Below, one piece after another: positions 17,388 to 25,647 of a stretch of DNA of 64,000 nucleotides. The notes below the pieces were generated by a model. The model searched no databases. It saw nothing but the letters and a program-made list of their open reading frames with translations, and was not told the origin of the DNA. The stretch's first letter is position 1, and the number at the start of each line of letters is the position of its first letter. The position numbers and the translations under genes are program-made. Source of the DNA: Microbacterium azadirachtae (GTDB lineage: Bacteria; Actinomycetota; Actinomycetes; Actinomycetales; Microbacteriaceae); NCBI RefSeq assembly GCF_000956545.1, contig NZ_JYIT01000086.1:1-64000 (forward strand), in the 5' to 3' direction.

Positions 17388-20300
17388 TCAGACCGCGGCG
17401 GCGGCGCGATCGCCGACGCGCTGGCCGACGACCGCCGAGACGCCGTCCTGGCGCATCGAGACGCCGTACAGGGCGTCCGCGATCTCCATCGTGCGCTTCT
17501 GATGCGTGATGACGAGCAGCTGCGAGCTGGCGCGGAGCTGCTCGAACACGGTGAGCAGGCGCCCGAGGTTCGCGTCGTCGAGCGCCGCCTCGACCTCGTC
17601 CAGGATGTAGAACGGGCTGGGGCGGGCCTTGAAGATCGCGACGAGGAGCGCGACGGCGGCCAGCGACCGCTCGCCGCCGGAGAGAAGCGACAGTCTCTCG
17701 ATCTTCTTGCCCACGGGACGGACGGCGACCTCGATGCCGGTGTTCAGCAGGTCGTCGGGGTTCGTGAGCGAGATGCTGCCGGCGCCGCCCGGGAACAGCA
17801 GCGGGAACACCTCGCCGAACGCCTGGCGGGTGTCCTCGAACGCCGAGGCGAAGATCGTCTGCATCCGCTCGTCCAGCTCGGCGATGATCGTCAGGAGATC
17901 CTGCCGGGTCTTGGTCAGATCTGCCAGCTGCTCGGTGAGGAACGCATGCCGCTGCTCGAGAGCGGCGAACTCCTCCAGAGCGAGCGGATTCACGCGCCCG
18001 AGCTGTCCGAGCTTGCGCTCGGCCTCCTGAAGCCGCCGCTGCTGGATGCGGCGATCGTACGGGATCCCGGTCGGGACCGGGTCCTGCTCGACCGCGTCGT
18101 CCTCCGCCGCGTCCACGAGATCGGCGGGCTCGGCCGCGACCGCCAGGACGTCGCGGGGAACGAGCTGATCAGGTCCGTATTCGGCGATGAGGATGTCCTC
18201 GTCCAGGGCGAGCTCGGACTGCACCCGCTCGAGCAGGCTGGTCAGGTGCAGCTTCTTCTCGTGGATCTGCAGCTCGAGGCCGTGCACGCTCTCGGTGAGG
18301 CCTGTCAGACGCTCGCGGATCGACGCGTCCTGGCGGCGCAGCGCGCTCAGCTCCTCGTTCTGCGCGGAGCGGGCCGATTCGGCCGCGGCCAGCGCCAGCC
18401 GCGCCTCTGCGACGGAGCGGTCGAGGGAGTCGAGGATCCGGGGAAGCTCTGCGGCCACGCCCGACGCGGTCTCGCGCTGCGCGCGCCGGATCACGGCACG
18501 GCGGGCGGCCTCCGCCGCTGCCTCGCGCTCGCGCTCACGCTGTCGCTCCAGCGAGGAGACCCTGCTCTGGGCCGCACGGACCCGCTCGCGCAGGGTCTCG
18601 ATACCCAGGCGCGCCTCGACCTCCGCCTCCCGGGCCGCTTCGAGGGCCTCCAGGAGCCCGTCGCGCGCCGAGGCGTCGAGCACCGGCCGGGGGGCCGCCT
18701 CGGCGTCGGCCAGGGCCTGCTTCGCAGCGTCGGCATTGCGCTCGGCATCCGCCACCGCGGACTGCGCCTGCGAGAGGCCGGTCTCGAGCCGGTCGCACTC
18801 GGCGATCGCCGACTCGTGCTGCACCGTCACGCGGTTCACCTGCTCGGTGTGCGCCGCGAGCGCGGCATCGTGCTCGCGCAGGGTGCGCAGTGCGTCCCTG
18901 GAGGTCCGCCGCGCGGTCTCCAGCTTCTCCGTCCCGTCTTCGCGTGCCTCGCGCAGGGAGTCGACGACGACGCGCACCTCGCTCAGGCGGTCGACGGCGG
19001 CGTCGCGCTCGGCGATGAGCTCGAGCCGCGACCGCTCGCCGCCCGAACCGGTGTGCAGGGTGTGCGCCGTGAGCACCTCGCCCGCCTTCGTGACCACGGT
19101 GAGCGGCACGCCGGCCGCCGCGGCCGCCGCGGCGTGCGCCGATCGCGCGGCCGTCAGGTCCTCCACGATCACCACGTGCGACAGGACGCCGAGGACTCCC
19201 GCCGGGGCCGTCACCACGTCCGTCGCGGGAGTGGCACCGGCGATCCGTGCGTCGGACACCGCGGTGGCCGCACCCTCCGCGATCACGATGTCGTAGGCGC
19301 CCGCCGTCACGTCGTCGGCGGCGAGCGCGAAAGCCGCCGCCACGTCGTCGACGAGTACGCCTTCGGCAAGAGGTCCGAGCACCGCCGCGATCGCGGCCTC
19401 GTACCCGGGCGTGACCTGCACGGCGTCGCCCACGAGCCCGCGCACGCCGGAGAGCCCCGCCGCCACGATCTCGGCCGCGCCGCCGGTCACGGCGATGGCA
19501 CTGCCGAGCGCCGAAGCCTTGGCGGTGAGGGCTTCCGACTCGCGCTCCGCGGCGTGCAGCCGTTCGCGCAGCCCTTCGAGCTCGGTCTCGGCGGCGACGG
19601 CGCGGGCCTGCGCATGCTCGTACGCCTCCGCGTGCTCGGCGGCAGTGCCCTCGGGAGCCTCGCCCTCCTCGATCCGCTCACGGGCCTCGGCGGCTTCGCG
19701 CCGACGCTGATGCGCGGCCTCGAGCGCATTCTCCTGCCGCAGCACCGCGCCGCGCACCGCGGCCAGCGCCGATGCCGCCGCCTCGGCCTGACCGCGCAGG
19801 GTGGTCAGGCGCATGTCATGAGCCGACACGAGTGCGCTCTGCTCGGCGATGTCCACGTCGAGCGCGTCGAGCTCGGCACGCGCTTCGGCGACGGCGCGCG
19901 TCGCCTCCTGCGCCACGTCCTGCGCGCGCCCGATTCCGGACGAGATCTCCTCGACCTCGTCCTTCGCCTCGTCGATCGTCGCCTGCGTCACGGTCACGGC
20001 CGTCACCGCGGCGTCGTCCTCCTCGGATCCGAGCAGGGCGAGCCTCTGATTCGCGAGGGTGAACAGCCCTCGCATGCGCTCCTGCACCTGCTCGAGCCCG
20101 AACGCGATCCGACGGGCCTCGTCGACGGCGGCCGAGTTCTGCAGCGCCTCCAGGCGCGTGATGTCGGCGCGGATGCGGTCGGCTTGCTCGCTCAGCACCA
20201 CGCGTTCGGCATGGCGCTCGTGCTCGTTGCGCGTGTGGTCGGCCAGCGCCGAGCGCAGCTGCACCACGTCGTCCGCGAAGATGCGCGCCTTCGCATCGCG

Positions 20301-20966
20301 CACCACTGCGGCGATGGTCTGCGCCTCGCGCGCGATCTCAGCCTGGCGGCCGAGCGGCTTCAACTGCCGGCGGATCTCGCCCGCCAGATCGCTGAGGCGC
20401 GTGAGATTGGTCTCCATCGCGTCGAGCTTGCGGAGGGTCTTCTCCTTGCGGCGCCGGTGCTTGAGGATCCCGGCCGCCTCCTCGATGAACCCTCGACGGT
20501 CCTCCGGGGATGCCTGGAGCACCGTGTCGAGCCGGCCCTGGCCGACGATGACGTGCATCTCCCGCCCCAGGCCGGAGTCGCTCAACAGCTCCTGGACGTC
20601 GAGGAGCCGGCAGCCCTCCCCGTTGATGGCGTACTCGCTCGACCCGTTGCGGAACAGGGTGCGGCTGATCGTCACCTCGGCGTACTCGATCGGCAGCGCG
20701 CCGTCGCTGTTGTCGATCGTCAGCTGCACCTCGGCGCGTCCGAGCGGGCCGCGCGTCGACGTGCCGGCGAAGATGACGTCCTCCATCTTGCCGCCGCGCA
20801 GGGTCTTGGCTCCCTGCTCCCCCATCACCCAGGCGAGCGCGTCGACGACATTGGATTTGCCGGATCCGTTCGGTCCGACGATGCAGGTGACGCCGGGCTC
20901 GAAGGCGAACGTGGTCGGCTGCGCGAAGGACTTGAACCCTTTGAGGGTCAGGCTCTTCAGATGCAT
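17388..20966 (-). CDS. smc: Chromosome segregation protein SMC
   Basis: ATPase of the SMC-ScpAB condensin that compacts and separates chromosomes. The 1192-residue protein has the usual five-part layout: N-terminal ATPase half with GPNGSGKSN (31-39), a long coiled coil, the hinge (around 495-650, VRGLVGDAVQVTPGYEAAIA), a return coiled coil, and the C-terminal ATPase half with LSLLSGGERSLAA and the Walker B stretch FYILDEVEAALDD. I chose ATG 20966; a GTG two codons upstream is less likely. It is followed by ftsY, the common smc-ftsY order, but rnc is 5.6 kb away. Confidence 0.98.
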   Translation of the reverse strand: MHLKSLTLKGFKSFAQPTTFAFEPGVTCIVGPNGSGKSNVVDALAWVMGEQGAKTLRGGKMEDVIFAGTSTRGPLGRAEVQLTIDNSDGALPIEYAEVTISRTLFRNGSSEYAINGEGCRLLDVQELLSDSGLGREMHVIVGQGRLDTVLQASPEDRRGFIEEAAGILKHRRRKEKTLRKLDAMETNLTRLSDLAGEIRRQLKPLGRQAEIAREAQTIAAVVRDAKARIFADDVVQLRSALADHTRNEHERHAERVVLSEQADRIRADITRLEALQNSAAVDEARRIAFGLEQVQERMRGLFTLANQRLALLGSEEDDAAVTAVTVTQATIDEAKDEVEEISSGIGRAQDVAQEATRAVAEARAELDALDVDIAEQSALVSAHDMRLTTLRGQAEAAASALAAVRGAVLRQENALEAAHQRRREAAEARERIEEGEAPEGTAAEHAEAYEHAQARAVAAETELEGLRERLHAAERESEALTAKASALGSAIAVTGGAAEIVAAGLSGVRGLVGDAVQVTPGYEAAIAAVLGPLAEGVLVDDVAAAFALAADDVTAGAYDIVIAEGAATAVSDARIAGATPATDVVTAPAGVLGVLSHVVIVEDLTAARSAHAAAAAAAGVPLTVVTKAGEVLTAHTLHTGSGGERSRLELIAERDAAVDRLSEVRVVVDSLREAREDGTEKLETARRTSRDALRTLREHDAALAAHTEQVNRVTVQHESAIAECDRLETGLSQAQSAVADAERNADAAKQALADAEAAPRPVLDASARDGLLEALEAAREAEVEARLGIETLRERVRAAQSRVSSLERQREREREAAAEAARRAVIRRAQRETASGVAAELPRILDSLDRSVAEARLALAAAESARSAQNEELSALRRQDASIRERLTGLTESVHGLELQIHEKKLHLTSLLERVQSELALDEDILIAEYGPDQLVPRDVLAVAAEPADLVDAAEDDAVEQDPVPTGIPYDRRIQQRRLQEAERKLGQLGRVNPLALEEFAALEQRHAFLTEQLADLTKTRQDLLTIIAELDERMQTIFASAFEDTRQAFGEVFPLLFPGGAGSISLTNPDDLLNTGIEVAVRPVGKKIERLSLLSGGERSLAAVALLVAIFKARPSPFYILDEVEAALDDANLGRLLTVFEQLRASSQLLVITHQKRTMEIADALYGVSMRQDGVSAVVGQRVGDRAAAAV

Positions 20967-20995
20967 GGGCACGCTCGGTGGTCGGCGGAGTTCAC
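20957..20995 (-). other. Possible 12-codon leaderless upstream ORF overlapping smc start
   Basis: On the minus strand, TAGCGT (21008-21003) lies 7 nt before GTG 20995. That GTG opens a frame of 12 codons (VNSADHRACPCI) whose TGA falls 8 nt inside smc in another frame. If the promoter is real, the mRNA would start at this GTG. The peptide itself is probably unimportant; the overlap could couple initiation. Speculative. Confidence 0.2.
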
Positions 20996-21071
20996 GGCGT
21001 CTACGCTATCGCGACCGTCTCGCGCGGCGGTGCGGGAAACGCCCGAGGTCCAGGGATTTCTGAGTGTCGGC

Positions 21072-21101
21072 TTGACGCTTCCTGTGAACCTCCGCTAGCG
21101 T
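21072..21101 (+). promoter_or_regulatory. Strong sigma-70-type promoter
   Basis: TTGACG (21072-21077), 18-nt spacer, TAGCGT (21096-21101): the best -35/-10 pair I found in the window. Predicted transcription start is near 21108, giving a leader of about 370 nt before the 92-residue protein gene. Confidence 0.7.
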
Positions 21102-21134
21102 GACAAACCCGAGCCGAGAAAGGAGGTTGCCGAC

Positions 21135-21227
21135 ATGATGAGCACTCGCACCGCATTCACCCCATTCCGTGGGATCGATGCGTCTTCGGCGACTTCCGCC
21201 GGCCTCCGCGCGCGTCACGCCGCGTAG
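21135..21227 (+). CDS. Small ORF (30 aa) with consensus Shine-Dalgarno in leader
   Basis: AGGAGG (21121-21126) lies 8 nt before ATG 21135 (a second ATG follows directly). The 30-residue peptide starts MMSTRTAFTPFRG and ends LRARHAA; it is rich in Ser, Ala, Arg and Thr and has no hydrophobic segment. A strong promoter and near-perfect ribosome site argue that it is translated. I do not recognise it, and it lacks the runs of one amino acid expected of a classical attenuation peptide. It could be a leader peptide for the coupled genes below, or an independent small protein. Confidence 0.5.
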   Translation: MMSTRTAFTPFRGIDASSATSAGLRARHAA

Positions 21228-21478
21228 CAGGCGCATCCTCCCTCGCCCCGGCCTCCGGCCGGCCTGACGCTTCGTGCGTCTGCGATCCGATCCGCGAACC
21301 GCGCGTCGATCACTGATCGCCCTCCCGATCCGGGGCGCCGTGTCCCTGGATCCTGCCGGTCCGCACACCGTGTGCCGGATCCGTCTCCCCCTCCGTGACA
21401 CGTCGCGGCGTCCTACCGGACGATCCTCGGCGTGGCGCGAAACCGCCTTTCCGGCACGACCAACGAAAGCGAATCACC
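21228..21478 (+). other. Structured untranslated leader, no gene seen
   Basis: The 251 nt between the 30-codon ORF and the GTG of the 92-residue protein hold no convincing ORF. It has several short hairpins, including GCACA/TGTGC with a CCG loop (21363-21375) and GGCC-rich stems near 21251-21264. It reads as transcribed leader RNA of the promoter at 21072. Confidence 0.4.
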
Positions 21479-21757
21479 GTGAACACCGCATTGCACGCTT
21501 CGCCTCCCACCGAGTCGAAGCAGCGCGCTCAGAACGAGCGCGACCTGTCCATCCAGCTCCCCCGCGAGGAGGAGCTCCGCAACCTGTCGCTCGCCCAGCG
21601 GCTGGCCCTGCGCGTCGCCCTGCATCTCATCGTGCGGACGCGGCACACCGCGCAGGACCGTGCCGAGGACGCGCACCGGAACGCAGAGCGCATCCGCGTG
21701 CTCCAGCAGTACGAGGCCGCCCGGCTGGCCGGCGCCGCCTCCCGGCAGGTGCTCTGA
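21479..21757 (+). CDS. Small helical hypothetical protein coupled to GNAT gene
   Basis: A 92-residue protein from GTG 21479. Its middle is amphipathic and charged (LPREEELRNLSLAQRLALRV), followed by an Arg/His/Ala-rich helix to the end; there is no signal or membrane span. I do not recognise it. Upstream of the GTG only GAAAG resembles a ribosome site. Its TGA overlaps the ATG of the next gene by one base, so the two are coupled. It probably acts with the acetyltransferase, but its role is unknown. Confidence 0.6.
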   Translation: MNTALHASPPTESKQRAQNERDLSIQLPREEELRNLSLAQRLALRVALHLIVRTRHTAQDRAEDAHRNAERIRVLQQYEAARLAGAASRQVL

Positions 21758-22878
21758 TGACGACCGCTCAGAACGAGACCCCGTTCGTCATCGACCTTCC
21801 CTCCGGCGCGACCCTGCATCCGCTCGTGCTCCCCGCACGGGCGGATGCAGGTCGCGACGGGGCTCTCCTCGCCTACGCGGATGTCCGCAACCGCTGCCTC
21901 GAGGAGGCGTCGGGACGCGACGACGACGCCTTCTCCGCGGAGGAGCTGCTGCCGCTGCTCACCTCGGACAGCCACACCACCCGCCGCCAATGGCGCATCC
22001 TCCACGGAGAGCGCACGGTCGGCGTGGTCGTCTTCACCGTGCTGCACGATGACGGCGGCGCGACCGCGGTGAGCGTGATCAGCGTGCTGAAGCAGGCGCA
22101 GGGCCGGGGCATCGGCACCGCGGTCGCGGCTCACCTGGAGCACCTCGCCCGCACCGAGGGCGTGCGCACGCTCCAGGTCTGGACCGAGCACGTGCCCACG
22201 GAGGATCCCGTGCTGGTGCCGCCCACCGGATTCGGGAGCATCCCGCGCGATCACACCTCGAGGTTCCTGCTCGCTCAGGGCTGGACGCTCGAGCAGGTCG
22301 ACCGGGTCAGCGAATACCGCTGGAGCACGGGCGACGACCAGATGCCGGCCCTCCGCGCGCAGTACGAGACCGCGCAGGCCGCCGCGACCGGTTACCGCGT
22401 CGTGCAGTGGCTGCTCCCGACTCCGGACGAACGCCTCGCGGGCTACGCGTGGATGAAGTCGCGCATGTCCACGGACGCTCCGGACGCGGACATGGGCTCC
22501 CCCGAGGAGACCTGGGACGCGGACCGCGTCCGCGAGCAGGACGAGCGCTGGCTCGACATGGGATACACGGTCCAGGTGACCGCGGCGGAGCACATCGCCA
22601 CCGGCGAGCTCTGCGCGTACAACGAGCTCTCGCTGAAGGGCGCGGACGACTCGGTCACCGAGCAGAACGACACCCTGGTGCTCGCCGAGCACCGCGGTCA
22701 TCGACTCGGCCTGCTCGTGAAGACCGCCGGCCTGCTGAGCTGGCACGAAGGCCACCCTCGCTCCACGCGGGTGATCACGTACAACGCCGAGGAGAACCGT
22801 CCCATGCTCTCCATCAACGAGCAGATCGGCTTCGTGCCGATCGGCTACGGCGGCGCGTGGAAGAAGGCGCTGGCGTGA
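21757..22878 (+). CDS. Tandem GNAT-family N-acetyltransferase
   Basis: A 373-residue protein with two GNAT folds. The first (about 60-140) contains the acetyl-CoA loop QAQGRGIGTAVAAHL; the second (about 200-373) has LAEHRGHRLGLLVKTA and the typical end TYNAEENRPMLSINEQIGF. Tandem GNAT proteins of this size include mycothiol synthase (MshD), and the second-domain motifs are of that general style, but identity with MshD is not supported. Substrate unknown. It overlaps the small protein gene by 1 nt and is followed by a perfect 17-bp hairpin. Confidence 0.8.
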   Translation: MTTAQNETPFVIDLPSGATLHPLVLPARADAGRDGALLAYADVRNRCLEEASGRDDDAFSAEELLPLLTSDSHTTRRQWRILHGERTVGVVVFTVLHDDGGATAVSVISVLKQAQGRGIGTAVAAHLEHLARTEGVRTLQVWTEHVPTEDPVLVPPTGFGSIPRDHTSRFLLAQGWTLEQVDRVSEYRWSTGDDQMPALRAQYETAQAAATGYRVVQWLLPTPDERLAGYAWMKSRMSTDAPDADMGSPEETWDADRVREQDERWLDMGYTVQVTAAEHIATGELCAYNELSLKGADDSVTEQNDTLVLAEHRGHRLGLLVKTAGLLSWHEGHPRSTRVITYNAEENRPMLSINEQIGFVPIGYGGAWKKALA

Positions 22879-22933
22879 CGTCCGTGTCAGCGCCGCTCCG
22901 CCTGCTCGCGCTCGCGAAGGGGCATTCTCCGCT

Positions 22934-22973
22934 CTGAGCGTGCGGTCATCCTGAAGGATGACCGCACGCTCAG
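22934..22973. terminator. Perfect 17-bp hairpin after GNAT gene
   Basis: Arms CTGAGCGTGCGGTCATC (22934-22950) and GATGACCGCACGCTCAG (22957-22973), loop CTGAAG. It lies 55 nt after the GNAT stop and 54 nt before the ABC transporter ATG. Most likely a terminator, but it also lies where a promoter or operator of the ABC operon could be. Confidence 0.75.
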
Positions 22974-23027
22974 GATCTCCGCCTCCAGGCCGACGATCCC
23001 GAGATCGCGCCCGGCGAGGCTGGAAGC

Positions 23028-23723
23028 ATGAGCAACACGGTCATCCACGCACACGGCCTGATCAAGGCCTTCGGTCCCACCCGCGCCCTCGCCGGCATCG
23101 ACCTGGACATCGCCGTCGGCGAATCGGTCGCCATCATGGGCGCATCCGGATCCGGGAAGACGACACTGCTCCATGTGCTCGCCGGGATCACCCGGCCCGA
23201 CGCCGGACAGGTCGTCTACACGCCGCCGTCCGGTGGTCCCGTCGACGTCAGCGCGCTCGGTGAGTCCGCCCGCTCCCGGCTCCGCCGCGAGTCGTTCGGC
23301 TTCGTGTTCCAGCAGGGCCTGCTGATGCCGGAGCTCACCGCGGTCGAGAACGTCGCACTCGCCGCGATGATCACCGGTGTCTCGCGCGCGGAGGCGACCC
23401 GGCGCGCCGCCGGCTGGCTCGCCGCCCTCGGCCTGCAGGGCATGGAGGATCGTCGCATCGGCGAGTTGTCCGGCGGGCAGGCGCAGAGGGTGGCGATCGC
23501 CCGGTCCCAGGTCACCGGCGCGGGCGTGGTGTTCGCCGACGAGCCGACCGGCGCCCTCGACTCGGTGACCTCGTCCGAGGTGATGGACGCCCTCCTGTGG
23601 TCCACCACCGGTCAGGGCCGCACGCTGGTCGTCGTCACGCACGATCCCCAGGTAGCCTCCCGCTGCTCCCGTGTCATCGCCGTCCGCGACGGCCGCGTGC
23701 AGAACTCGGCGGTCGCCGCGTGA
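23028..23723 (+). CDS. ABC transporter ATP-binding protein (MacB/LolD-like)
   Basis: A 231-residue ATPase subunit driving the adjacent permease. It has Walker A GASGSGKTT (38-46), the Q-loop in FGFVFQQGLLMPELT, the signature LSGGQAQRVAIARS and Walker B VVFADEPTGALDS. The sequence belongs to the lipoprotein-release/MacB/antimicrobial-peptide exporter group. It overlaps the permease gene by 4 nt (GTGA). Substrate unknown; in actinobacteria such pairs often export peptides or antibiotics, but no regulator or resistance gene lies next to it here. Confidence 0.92.
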   Translation: MSNTVIHAHGLIKAFGPTRALAGIDLDIAVGESVAIMGASGSGKTTLLHVLAGITRPDAGQVVYTPPSGGPVDVSALGESARSRLRRESFGFVFQQGLLMPELTAVENVALAAMITGVSRAEATRRAAGWLAALGLQGMEDRRIGELSGGQAQRVAIARSQVTGAGVVFADEPTGALDSVTSSEVMDALLWSTTGQGRTLVVVTHDPQVASRCSRVIAVRDGRVQNSAVAA

Positions 23724-25036
23724 ACGCCGCCACCCTCCGGCTGCTTCTGCGTCTCGCACCGGGCTCGGCGGGGGTGGTCGTGATCCCCGCCGTCGCCTTC
23801 GCGATCGTGTCCGCCCTCGTGCTCACCGTCGTGGGTGGCGCACAGGCGTTCTGGGCATGGGACGACGAGTACGCGACGATCTATCAGGTGCTCGCCGCCG
23901 TGGCCCTCGTCCTGCTCGTGCTGCCGCTGGCGTCGCTCGGCGGCGCGGCGGCGCGACTGTCGGCCCGCCGCCGCGACGAGCGGCTCTCGACGCTCCGGCT
24001 GCTGGGCGTCAGCGGATTCGGCGTCGGTGTGATCGCGGTCGTCGAGGCCACCCTCGTCGCCGCGGCCGGCGTGATCGCCGGCGTCGTGCTCTCGATCGGG
24101 ATCGCGCCGCTCGTGGGGCTCATCCCCTTCCGCGGCGCGCCGCTGGGCGCCGCCGTGATGCTGCCTCCGCTGACGACCGCGGCGATCGCTCTCGGCACCG
24201 TGCTGCTCGCGACGGTCAGCGCCGTCGTCGGTCTGCGGCGGGTGGTGATCTCGCCGCTCGGCGTGCGCACCAGGACCACGCCCCGCACGCCGCACTGGGT
24301 GCGGGCCGTCGTGGCGGTCGCCGCGATCGCGGCCGGGTTCATCGCGGGCAACGTGGTCCCCGGCATCGGGGGCACCATCGCGATCATCACGGGTCTCGCC
24401 GCGATCTTCGCGGTCGGGCTCCTCGTCCTGAACCTCATCGGCCCCTGGGTCCTGACGGTGGGGGCGCGGATGCAGCTGCGCCGCGCGAAGACCCCCGCGC
24501 GCCTGCTCGCCGCGCGCATCGTGCTGGACGACGCCAAGGGCGCCTGGCGCCAGGTGAGCGGCGTCGCGATGTCGAGCTTCATGGCCGTGTTCGCCGGCAC
24601 CGGCGTGGCCCTGATGAACGTGCTCGGCAGCGAGAACGCACGGACCGACGACCTCGCTCTCGTCGCCGACATGCGGACGGGTCTGATCATCACGCTGGTG
24701 GCGTCGTTCCTCATGGTCGCGTGCTCCGTGGCGGTGACCCAGGCGTCCGACATCCTCGACCAGCGCGACCTGCACCGGAGCCTGCACTACCTCGGCGTCC
24801 CCGCCGACACGGTGGATGCCGCGCGACGCCGTGCGGTGATGTCGCCGCTGCTGGTGACGTCGCTCGGGGCGGCGCTGTGCGCGGCCGTGCTGATCTTCCC
24901 GCTCCTCGGGATCGCGCTGATCACCGCGCCGGTCTCGCTCCTCACGATCGCCGCCGTGCTCGCCGCCGGCGTGGCCCTCGTCTGGATCGCGACGCGGTTG
25001 ACCCGTCCGATCCTGCTGCGCGCCTTCGCCGGCTGA
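23720..25036 (+). CDS. ABC transporter permease (FtsX-like)
   Basis: A 438-residue polytopic membrane protein with a clear N-terminal helix, a block of helices around 50-190, another pair around 195-250, and a C-terminal FtsX-type domain whose last helices span about 315-430. The segment RDLHRSLHYLGVPADTVDAARRR just before the last helices is typical of FtsX-like permeases. The start is GTG 23720, inside the stop of the ATPase gene. No large extracellular MacB-type domain is visible, so it resembles single-component peptide or antibiotic exporters. Confidence 0.88.
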   Translation: MNAATLRLLLRLAPGSAGVVVIPAVAFAIVSALVLTVVGGAQAFWAWDDEYATIYQVLAAVALVLLVLPLASLGGAAARLSARRRDERLSTLRLLGVSGFGVGVIAVVEATLVAAAGVIAGVVLSIGIAPLVGLIPFRGAPLGAAVMLPPLTTAAIALGTVLLATVSAVVGLRRVVISPLGVRTRTTPRTPHWVRAVVAVAAIAAGFIAGNVVPGIGGTIAIITGLAAIFAVGLLVLNLIGPWVLTVGARMQLRRAKTPARLLAARIVLDDAKGAWRQVSGVAMSSFMAVFAGTGVALMNVLGSENARTDDLALVADMRTGLIITLVASFLMVACSVAVTQASDILDQRDLHRSLHYLGVPADTVDAARRRAVMSPLLVTSLGAALCAAVLIFPLLGIALITAPVSLLTIAAVLAAGVALVWIATRLTRPILLRAFAG

Positions 25037-25048
25037 TCCCCGGGGTGC

Positions 25049-25085
25049 GGTCGCGGCCGTCGTCGTCATCCCGACGGCCGCGACC
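25049..25085 (+). terminator. Hairpin terminator after ABC permease
   Basis: Perfect 14-bp arms GGTCGCGGCCGTCG (25049-25062) and CGACGGCCGCGACC (25072-25085), 9-nt loop, 12 nt after the permease stop. Confidence 0.85.
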
Positions 25086-25163
25086 GACGTCGCAGCGTCA
25101 CCGCACGGCACAGCTGGGAGAGAATGAGCAGGACCATCGCCGCCCGTACCGAGGAGCCCCTGC

Positions 25164-25625
25164 ATGAGCACCATCGTCGACTTCGTCACCGTCTCGACCG
25201 CCGGGCTCGAGTCCTCCCCCGTCGCCGAGGCGCTGGCCGGACTGCGCGCGAACGAGGCCCGCTACATCACCAACAAGTACGGAACGCCGTTCACCGTCAG
25301 CACGCCCGACGAGGATCCCGAGACGCTCCGCTGGGTGACCGGGATCCTGCACGACGAGCGCAGCATCGACATCGAGAGCCCGGCGCTGGAGATCAGCGGC
25401 TTCGAAGCAGACGGGATCCGGTTCGGCTACGTGTTCTACGCCTCCGGACTCGCCGTCAACGTCATGTACACGCTCGCGGAGGGCGGCAAGCGCGCCGTCG
25501 GCTTCAAGCTCTCGCTCGGCATGGACGTCCCGGCCGAGCTGTCGGCCTTCAAGTTCGCGCGGCAGCGCTCGAAGCTCGCCGGCGAGATCCGCGGCTCCTA
25601 TTTCGTCATCAAGGGAGAGCACTGA
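25164..25625 (+). CDS. Hypothetical protein, 153 aa
   Basis: I do not recognise this protein. It is soluble, with no signal peptide or membrane helix; mixed alpha/beta with a central FGYVFYASGLAVNVMYTLAEG and a Lys/Arg-rich stretch FKFARQRSKLAGEIRG near the end. GAGGAG lies about 8 nt before the ATG and codon bias matches neighbours, so it is likely real. It stands alone between the ABC terminator and the convergent mutM gene. Confidence 0.65.
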   Translation: MSTIVDFVTVSTAGLESSPVAEALAGLRANEARYITNKYGTPFTVSTPDEDPETLRWVTGILHDERSIDIESPALEISGFEADGIRFGYVFYASGLAVNVMYTLAEGGKRAVGFKLSLGMDVPAELSAFKFARQRSKLAGEIRGSYFVIKGEH

Positions 25626-25647
25626 CAGGGAGGGCCTTGTCGGCCGC

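Noticed and set aside
16482-21098. 1538-codon open frame on the plus strand
   Set aside because: It runs antisense to ftsY and smc, both of which have complete motifs; the open frame is a by-product of GC-rich codon usage. The same applies to long antisense frames at 5227-7512, 28247-31015, 38490-41366 and 51227-53146.
23612-25189. Long minus-strand frame rich in Asp/Arg/His repeats
   Set aside because: Shadow of the ABC permease; composition is low-complexity and no motif is visible.
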